Origin: Thermoplasmata archaeon | GTDB taxonomy: Archaea > Thermoplasmatota > Thermoplasmata > UBA10834 | Assembly: GCA_022865445.1 (NCBI GenBank) | Contig: JALHSX010000303.1 | Coordinates: 1-10,508, forward strand | DNA: 10,508 nt | Reading direction: 5' to 3' | Part shown: positions 5,861 to 10,508 of the stretch, piece by piece | Layout: every line of letters starts with the position of its first letter | Position numbering within the stretch: the stretch's first letter is position 1 | The notes under the pieces: model-generated | What the model was told of the DNA's origin: nothing | The model's database searches: none | Seen by the model: the letters and a program-made list of their open reading frames with translations, nothing else | Position numbers and translations under genes: made by a program

Positions 5861-7045
5861 CTTCCCAATCTGGTGAAGATACCTGGCAAGGATGTTTCTC
5901 GCGCCGTTGACATCTGCGTTGATGTGACCCCCGCAGTTCGCGCACACGAATAAACCTCTGTGCACTCGGCGCATGAGCTTCCTGTCCTCGTTCCCGCAAG
6001 CAGAGCATCGACCCTTGGATGTCCCGCGTTCGTCTATCTCAACCAACCGTATGCCACTTCGCTCAAGCTTGTAGCGAAGCTGAGAGACGACTTCCCTTAT
6101 CGGAAACTGTTGCCAGTTTTGGCTCGACTTGTCATTCCACTTCTTCCCGTCCTTGTCCTTCTTTATTCCACCCAGATCCCCTACCACGACCTCCTTTACG
6201 TTCCCACTCGAACAATCCTCTGCGATCTGCTTTGTCAGCGCGTGGATCCCTTGACCGACCTGCCTCGCGCCACGCTTCGACATCCTGCTCAAAGATCTGC
6301 TCCAATCCTTTCGCCCCTTCGGACGCTCCATGATCGCGCTCTGGACTCGCGCCCTCTCCTTGTTCCAATAGCGCAGATGCGACAGCAACTTTCCACCTTT
6401 GTATATCTCCGTCTTGCCATCCTCGCTTGCTGAAGTCACCGGATTCCGCATACCCAGATCTATCGCCACGATCCGACCTTCCGTTCTCCACTCTGGTTCT
6501 GGGAGCAAGATCTTCGCGTGAACCTCGAAGTATCCGTTGCGGGGCATGATCTCCAACTGCTTTATCTGCCCAACTGGCAACGGAGTGCCCCACCTGAGAA
6601 TCCGCAACGGCATATACTTGTTAGGATAACCAAGCTCGTCCTTTAGTCCCTTGCTGATCGTCAGTAGAATGATACCGTTGTGCGCGATCCTGAACGCATC
6701 TTCCGTGAACAATATCGAGGAAAGGAATTCTTTCTTTCGGAAGCCTGGTGGCCTCGCGGTCTTGTCGGACTTTCGCAACGCAAACCATGATCGAAAACCG
6801 TTGCTGACCTGATGTGCGGGGTGCTGATACGTGTGCGCTGGTAGCAACACGTGATATGGACTCTCATGAACGGTTTTCTGCAAATCGATGCCAGTCGGTA
6901 TCTTGCCTGTCTTGTCCCACACATCTCGTGCGTTCCAGAGTGCCGTGTTGTAGAGCTTCGTCGCTACCCATGACATTCGTGCTAGTATCCTGAATGTCGT
7001 GATGTCTGTTTCGATCCTGCCTACTCGGCATTCATATCTCGGCAT
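5780..7045 (-). CDS. tnpB: TnpB, RNA-guided nuclease of IS605 type
   Basis: This 421-residue protein is a full-length TnpB, an RNA-guided DNA nuclease that helps keep its transposon and is the ancestor of Cas12. The RuvC-I motif is VAIDLGMRNP with D196. The usual RuvC-II glutamate is absent: VVVGDLGGIK has G289 where the family typically has E before D-L. A glutamate at E339 in IDERGTS may take its place. The zinc finger is C347-x2-C350 and C368-x2-C371. RuvC-III is HINADVNGARN with D378. The N-terminal half (about 1-185) is the wedge/recognition part, with SWVATKLYNTAL near 25-36. The ATG overlaps the tnpA end by 25 bases and has no ribosome binding site, suggesting coupled translation. The stop is TGA. 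Confidence 0.93.
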   Translation of the reverse strand: MPRYECRVGRIETDITTFRILARMSWVATKLYNTALWNARDVWDKTGKIPTGIDLQKTVHESPYHVLLPAHTYQHPAHQVSNGFRSWFALRKSDKTARPPGFRKKEFLSSILFTEDAFRIAHNGIILLTISKGLKDELGYPNKYMPLRILRWGTPLPVGQIKQLEIMPRNGYFEVHAKILLPEPEWRTEGRIVAIDLGMRNPVTSASEDGKTEIYKGGKLLSHLRYWNKERARVQSAIMERPKGRKDWSRSLSRMSKRGARQVGQGIHALTKQIAEDCSSGNVKEVVVGDLGGIKKDKDGKKWNDKSSQNWQQFPIREVVSQLRYKLERSGIRLVEIDERGTSKGRCSACGNEDRKLMRRVHRGLFVCANCGGHINADVNGARNILARYLHQIGKPVEGSSGCLAQPSVRRWNGHLWKVVS

Positions 7046-7422
7046 TTCGTCTGCTCGCGAATATATTTCTCTATCGTCTCTTTGCTCACCGTTCCGGCAG
7101 TTCCGGCATAATAGGCATTTGTCCAGCGTATCTTCTTCTCGCTTCCGTAGCGATGGTTATAGAGACGTGAACTTATGCCCTTGAACCAGTTGACCAAGAG
7201 CGACGGGCTGTTCTGTGGTGGGCTGGATACGAACAGATGTATGTGATCCGACATTATCTCAAGGCCAATGACCTCCAATCCTTTCTCGCTGGCTATCTCT
7301 CGGATTATCCCATCCAATCGTTCCCTAACTATGCCGGAAAGAACTGCCCTGCGATACTTTGGTATCCACACTAGATGGTAGAAGATGTGATACCTACTAT
7401 GCCTCGTCGCCTTCGTACCCAT
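7021..7422 (-). CDS. tnpA: IS200/IS605 transposase TnpA (Y1 HUH)
   Basis: This 133-residue single-strand transposase cuts and joins the element ends as a dimer. The metal-binding HUH motif is MSDHIHLFV with H60 and H62, and the catalytic tyrosine is Y120 in IEKYIREQ, with Q124 after it. The start HSRYHIFYHLVWIPKYRR (8-25) is typical of the family. Length is normal and no frame break is seen, so it is probably active. The ATG at 7422 is preceded by GGAG with a 6-base spacer. The stop is TAG. Confidence 0.95.
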   Translation of the reverse strand: MGTKATRHSRYHIFYHLVWIPKYRRAVLSGIVRERLDGIIREIASEKGLEVIGLEIMSDHIHLFVSSPPQNSPSLLVNWFKGISSRLYNHRYGSEKKIRWTNAYYAGTAGTVSKETIEKYIREQTKCRDMNAE

Positions 7423-7446
7423 ACCATACTCCTTTGTCTTGCAGAC

Positions 7447-7454
7447 TATATGTA
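7447..7454 (-). promoter_or_regulatory. Putative TATA box for tnpA within a palindrome
   Basis: TACATATA on the minus strand is 25 to 32 bases before the tnpA ATG. It overlaps a perfect 12-base palindrome, ATATGTACATAT (7448-7459), which could also be a repressor or TnpA contact site. Confidence 0.4.
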
Positions 7455-7474
7455 CATATGCCTTTGCTCGCTAA

Positions 7475-7495
7475 CTCCGGCCTCGAAGACCGGAG
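7475..7495 (-). repeat. Left-end hairpin of the IS element
   Basis: CTCCGG and CCGGAG form a 6-bp stem around a 9-base loop, 52 bases before tnpA. The stem resembles that of the right-end hairpin at 5738-5757, which supports both as TnpA-binding structures. Confidence 0.6.
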
Positions 7496-7516
7496 AATGC
7501 GCTCGCCGTTCTTCTT

Positions 7517-7554
7517 TCAAGGGCTGGCTCCGTTCTGCGACCTCCGGCCCTTGA
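7517..7554. other. Long-range stem-loop between IS and YkgJ remnant
   Basis: TCAAGGGC (7517-7524) and GCCCTTGA (7547-7554) are perfect complements separated by 22 bases. It lies just outside the left-end hairpin. It could be a terminator-like structure for the gene that ends at 7584, or part of the IS end. No T run follows on the minus strand; one follows on the plus strand (TTTTTCT from 7562). Confidence 0.4.
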
Positions 7555-7583
7555 GCATCCGTTTTTCTATCGTTCCCCGCAGA

Positions 7584-7892
7584 CTAGATGAAAGCTCCGA
7601 TCGTCGGCAGGTCCATGAGGTCCATATCGAAGAATATGATGCCCTCTCGGATCTCGTGGGCATCTAGCTCATTTTTCCCGTTCAGCTTCGCCAAGAACGA
7701 TGCTCTCCACCAGAGGTCGAGAGCGTTGTTCGCGAGTGCGCCAAGATACACCTGTGCGAAGTTGTACTCGTAACCCTCCATGTCGCAGAGATATGCAGCG
7801 TGCCCCAGGAAGCAGTCTCGTGCGTTCACGATCGCCATATAGTCCTTGAACGCCACTCGTCCAGAAGCAGTGATGGGCAGAAGCTCAACTTC
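7584..7892 (-). pseudogene. C-terminal part of the YkgJ-type gene after an in-frame TAG
   Basis: This stretch continues the frame of the YkgJ-type gene directly after its TAG (7893-7895) for 102 residues. It has protein-like composition, including VNARDCFLGHAAYLCDMEG, LANNALDLWWRASFLAKLNG and a final GIIFFDMDLMDLPTIGAFI. There is no ATG near its start. A GTG at 7856 is the only plausible initiator, has no ribosome binding site, and would begin mid-domain. I therefore read it as the severed end of the upstream gene rather than a separate gene. I do not recognise its fold. Alternatives are an independently started small protein, TAG readthrough or a sequencing error. Confidence 0.55.
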
Positions 7893-8726
7893 CTAGGGGT
7901 TGGTCCTTGAGAACTCTTGAGTCCTTCCGTCTTCAGATAGAGAGTATCCAACGATCTCCTTCCCGACCAGGCGGAATATCTTCCAGTCGTTCTTGTCATC
8001 AATGTAGATTGGAAGGAGCGAGAGATCTGGCAGGTCGAACAGTTCAGTCCCGTCTATCAGAGCTCTCTCCTCGAGGTCGGCATCCGGCTCAGTTCTTCGT
8101 ACTATCTTTGCGATCTCGTTTGCAGGGGCGTTCTGTTTCGTCCTTCCGTGCTCTGCGTATGCAAGGACCCTGCTCAGGCCGAGTTCGTCGACCAGCTCGC
8201 CTGAGAGCGAGTGCCCAGCTCCTCTGACGGATGAGAAGGATTGGGCGACCCATGTATCTCTCGTATTCTTGACGAATTCCGTGAAGACTCTCTTCGCGCT
8301 TTCCAACTCTGAGCTCAGCCTTCCCTCGCCGTAATCCGCTATGATTGCGCGCGAAACGCCGCCCAGGCTCTCTCCTTCCAGTCCGATGCCCCTGCAGGAC
8401 AGGTTGATATTCAATTGGATCCTCCAGCCGACGAATACGTTGATCGGGAACGATCGGCAGTAGTGAGGGCGATCGTTGTAGATTCGGCATCGCTTGTCCG
8501 TCAGGAAGTAGCACGCTCCATGAGCGCCCTTCAACTTCAGTGCGGCGCCAGTCACGTCAGGGGATATGTGTCGGTCAGCTATCGCGTCAGCGAATCGAGG
8601 GTCTTTCCTGAACCTCTCTTCTTCGGTGGGAAGGAGTTCGGGTTGACACAGGCAGCACAGCGCGCACCCATCGATGCATCTGTATGACTTCCCGTCTACC
8701 TCGGAGTAGTCGATCTCGAGGGGCAT
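7893..8726 (-). CDS. YkgJ-type cysteine-cluster protein (putative Zn/Fe binding)
   Basis: The N-terminal half matches the YkgJ family (zinc- or iron-chelating CxxxCxxCC domain). In residues numbered from a TTG at 8744, C23, C27, C30, C31 and C33 lie in YRCIDGCALCCLCQPEL, followed by C78, C86, C96 (RIYNDRPHYCRSFPI) and C117. This spacing is that of a metal site, perhaps an iron-sulfur cluster. Function within the family is unsettled. The second half (about 130-283) shows no known domain. I place the start at the ATG at 8726; TTG at 8741 or 8744 would add five or six residues and overlap pyrC slightly. The ATG lies seven bases after the pyrC stop, so the two are likely co-transcribed. The frame ends at a TAG that seems premature, with related coding sequence continuing to 7584. 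Confidence 0.8.
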   Translation of the reverse strand: MPLEIDYSEVDGKSYRCIDGCALCCLCQPELLPTEEERFRKDPRFADAIADRHISPDVTGAALKLKGAHGACYFLTDKRCRIYNDRPHYCRSFPINVFVGWRIQLNINLSCRGIGLEGESLGGVSRAIIADYGEGRLSSELESAKRVFTEFVKNTRDTWVAQSFSSVRGAGHSLSGELVDELGLSRVLAYAEHGRTKQNAPANEIAKIVRRTEPDADLEERALIDGTELFDLPDLSLLPIYIDDKNDWKIFRLVGKEIVGYSLSEDGRTQEFSRTNP

Positions 8727-8733
8727 GTTGGGG

Positions 8734-9999
8734 TTAGCCAACAACGTCCCTTCCCGCCCTTTCGCCGACCTGGCCGCCGTTCTCGATCATCAGCTGTCCT
8801 CTGAGGAACACTGCATGCGGAAATATCCCCGACACGCCCTCAAAGGCCGTCCATCCGCATTTGGAGTGGAGGTTGTCTGCTCTGATGATGGTGCCAGCGG
8901 AGGCATCCACGACCATCAAGTCTGCATCGTATCCTACAGCTATCTTTCCCTTGCGGATACCGTAGATCTCGCCTGGTCTCTCGCAGAGCATCCGTACAAA
9001 TCCAGAAAGCTCGAGATGCTTGTCCTTCACATGCTGAAGCATCATCGGGACCATTGTCTCGACACCTGGCATGCCCGTCGGGGCGTAATCGAAATCTTCG
9101 TGCTTCTCGTCGATCGTGTGGGGCGCGTGGTCAGATGCGATGATATCGAAAGTGCCTTCCTTAAGAGCCTGGAAGAGCGCGTGTCTGTCCTCCCTCTTCC
9201 GGAGCGGAGGATTGACTTTGGCAAGCTTTCCGAGGCGACTGGACACATCCAGAAGGACATGTTGTGGTGTCACTTCCGAGGTCAGGTTTGGGACCCTCTC
9301 GATGAGCGGGATCGACGATTTGGCCGAGACATGGCAAATGTGTAGACGGCAACCTTTCGCGGCCTCCTTCACCTTTCTGATCGCAATCCTCTCGCAATCG
9401 TTCGATCTGTTCCTAAGATGGTCCTCGAGGTCCTTTTCAATCTCCTTCTTCCGCATGGATTCGTCCTCTGCGTGCACCGCCAAGACCTTGCCGGTGCTGG
9501 CTATCGCTGAGATTTCCCCGTTGATTGTCTCCAGCGAAGGGACAAGTAGCTCCCCCGTCGTGCTGGCCATGTAGAGCTTGAAGCCTATGGATTCCTTTGC
9601 GAGTCCAGCCGCATCCATCCCGGGCCTCACGCCTGCGAACAGGCCGAAATCCACCATGCTCTTGGCCGAGGCGATCTTCTTCTTGTCCCTCATAGCTGCG
9701 ACGGTTGTCGTCGGGGGCCTGGTGTTGGGCATGTCGAAGACGCATGTCACGCCTCCGTACAACGCAGCTAGCGATCCAGTTGCGAAATCCTCCTTCTGGG
9801 TCATGCCAGGATCTCTGAAGTGTACGTGCGCGTCAGTCGCTCCCGGAAGAATCAGCTTGGACCCGAAATGGTATTCCTTGTCCCCCTCGAGCAACTTCGC
9901 TATCTTCGCAATCTTCCCGTCCTCGATGCCTACGCAGCACCTCTCAAGTCTGCCAGAGACGTAGCAGCTACCCTCGACTACAACTTCCATTTTCTTCAC
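8734..9999 (-). CDS. pyrC: Dihydroorotase
   Basis: This 421-residue amidohydrolase reversibly cyclises N-carbamoyl-aspartate to dihydroorotate, the third step of pyrimidine synthesis. Metal and active-site motifs are in order: DAHVHFRDPG with H58 and H60 (R62 for substrate), GFKLYMASTTGE with K141 (a likely carboxylated bridging lysine), VHAED with H176, HICHVSA with H223, and ASDHAPHT with D290. TGMPGVETMVPMM (308-320) is a typical dihydroorotase loop. Length is that of the large class I type. An allantoinase or hydantoinase is possible on fold alone but less likely. The start is GTG at 9999, with AAGGA six bases upstream, inside the AMMECR1 gene; ATG at 9990 is an alternative. The stop is TAA. 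The 32-base overlap with AMMECR1 implies coupled expression. Confidence 0.93.
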   Translation of the reverse strand: MKKMEVVVEGSCYVSGRLERCCVGIEDGKIAKIAKLLEGDKEYHFGSKLILPGATDAHVHFRDPGMTQKEDFATGSLAALYGGVTCVFDMPNTRPPTTTVAAMRDKKKIASAKSMVDFGLFAGVRPGMDAAGLAKESIGFKLYMASTTGELLVPSLETINGEISAIASTGKVLAVHAEDESMRKKEIEKDLEDHLRNRSNDCERIAIRKVKEAAKGCRLHICHVSAKSSIPLIERVPNLTSEVTPQHVLLDVSSRLGKLAKVNPPLRKREDRHALFQALKEGTFDIIASDHAPHTIDEKHEDFDYAPTGMPGVETMVPMMLQHVKDKHLELSGFVRMLCERPGEIYGIRKGKIAVGYDADLMVVDASAGTIIRADNLHSKCGWTAFEGVSGIFPHAVFLRGQLMIENGGQVGERAGRDVVG

Positions 10000-10508
10000 G
10001 GAGTGTCCTTCTTTTCACGTCCCCGCCAGGCTTGTCCTCGGAGAATACCTCTGCTTGGAACTTGAATATCTTGGTGTCCGGTTGCAGCCAAGCATCCGGC
10101 ATCAGGCCGGCTTTGAGACAGCACTGACCCAGGAACTCCTCGGCATCCCATCCCCATACAACCGGCACCTGCGGCAGGAGCAGCCCTCTTCCGAATCCTC
10201 TTTGGATTATGAGTCCGTCCTCCCCGATCTTCACGCAGGAGACATATTCCTTTGCTTTCTTCACGGACACCTCCATGGGAGGTGTGAGCAGGCTGACTTC
10301 GACCTTGATATTCTTGAGTTCCTCTGGTCTCACGGGGGGAAACCGCGGATCTCGGGAGCATGCGCTTACCGCAGCGTCCTTCAGTGCATCGATGAGCGGC
10401 ATGATCGGCTCAGGGTAGCCGATGCATCCCCTCAACTCATCGCCTGGATATTTAGTGAGAGTCACGAACACTCCTGATTTCTCGTTGAAAATGGCTGGCG
10501 TCTTCTGC
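9968..10508 (-). CDS. AMMECR1 family protein (5' end beyond window)
   Basis: The gene runs off the window: the frame is open to 10508, and the residues before the first internal GTG (10471), PAIFNEKSGVFVTL, fit the family, so that GTG is not the start. The AMMECR1 signature LRGCIGYPEP is present, with DPRFPPVRPEEL, VEVSLLTPP, GLLLPQVPVVWGWDAEEFL and CLKAGLMPDAW following in family order. The C-terminus is complete and ends at TAG. The biochemical role of AMMECR1 is not established. In many archaea and bacteria it goes with Memo and radical-SAM proteins, and a role in modification chemistry has been proposed. The overlap with pyrC is a positional link only. Confidence 0.93.
   Translation of the reverse strand, partial: QKTPAIFNEKSGVFVTLTKYPGDELRGCIGYPEPIMPLIDALKDAAVSACSRDPRFPPVRPEELKNIKVEVSLLTPPMEVSVKKAKEYVSCVKIGEDGLIIQRGFGRGLLLPQVPVVWGWDAEEFLGQCCLKAGLMPDAWLQPDTKIFKFQAEVFSEDKPGGDVKRRTLREENGSCSRG

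Larger units (their letters stand above)
5724..7500 (-). mobile_element. IS200/IS605-type insertion sequence (tnpA and tnpB)
   Basis: The element holds a Y1 HUH transposase and a TnpB on the same strand, with a hairpin outside each gene: CTCCGG/CCGGAG at 7475-7495 (left end) and CTCTGG/CCAGAG at 5738-5757 (right end). The two stems share the form CTCYGG/CCRGAG. This family moves as single-stranded DNA, makes no target-site duplication and has no terminal inverted repeats, so the exact ends cannot be fixed from this sequence. The limits given are approximate. It sits between two convergent genes whose reading frames it leaves intact. Confidence 0.85.

Noticed and set aside
7893..7895. Firm pyrrolysine call at the in-frame TAG
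   Set aside because: TAG also ends several apparently intact genes here and no pyl genes are in the window, so reassignment cannot be claimed.
8725..9345. 206-residue plus-strand open frame opposite pyrC
   Set aside because: It is the shadow of the dihydroorotase gene, whose motifs are unambiguous on the other strand.

Overview
The window looks like a piece of an archaeal chromosome, probably a Thermoplasmata-like euryarchaeon; the lineage is an inference. The archaeal evidence is an Sm-like protein gene directly followed by ribosomal protein eL37, a tRNA-Ala gene with no encoded CCA, BRE/TATA-type promoter sequences, an AMMECR1-family gene, and frequent GTG and TTG starts.

Layout. (1) 1-460 is largely non-coding and holds a partial copy of a tRNA-Ala 3' end (89-116). 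(2) 461-2402, plus strand: overlapping aguB and aguA, N-carbamoylputrescine amidase and agmatine deiminase, which together convert agmatine to putrescine. (3) 2462-2533, minus strand: an intact tRNA-Ala(GGC). Its 3' end is repeated in direct orientation at 89-116, so the aguBA pair sits between two att-like copies. (4) 2604-4441, minus strand: a compact run of LSm, eL37 and purF (first enzyme of purine synthesis), read from a clear BRE/TATA promoter. (5) 4548-5021, minus strand: an Lrp/AsnC regulator; 5283-5723, plus strand: a small arrestin-like (Spo0M-like) protein. (6) About 5724-7500, minus strand: an IS200/IS605-type element with Y1 HUH transposase tnpA, overlapping tnpB and a hairpin near each end. 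(7) 7584-10508, minus strand: an AMMECR1 gene (cut by the window edge), dihydroorotase pyrC and a YkgJ-type cysteine-cluster protein, closely spaced or overlapping. The YkgJ gene is interrupted by an in-frame TAG with a plausible C-terminal part beyond it.

How it fits together. purF and pyrC are de novo purine and pyrimidine genes embedded in translation/RNA housekeeping. aguBA is a metabolic add-on beside a tRNA, with signs of having been inserted. The IS element lies between two convergent genes, where insertion would be harmless. Points most worth a second look are the tRNA-flanked aguBA segment, the missing RuvC-II glutamate in TnpB, and the amber interruption of the YkgJ gene.
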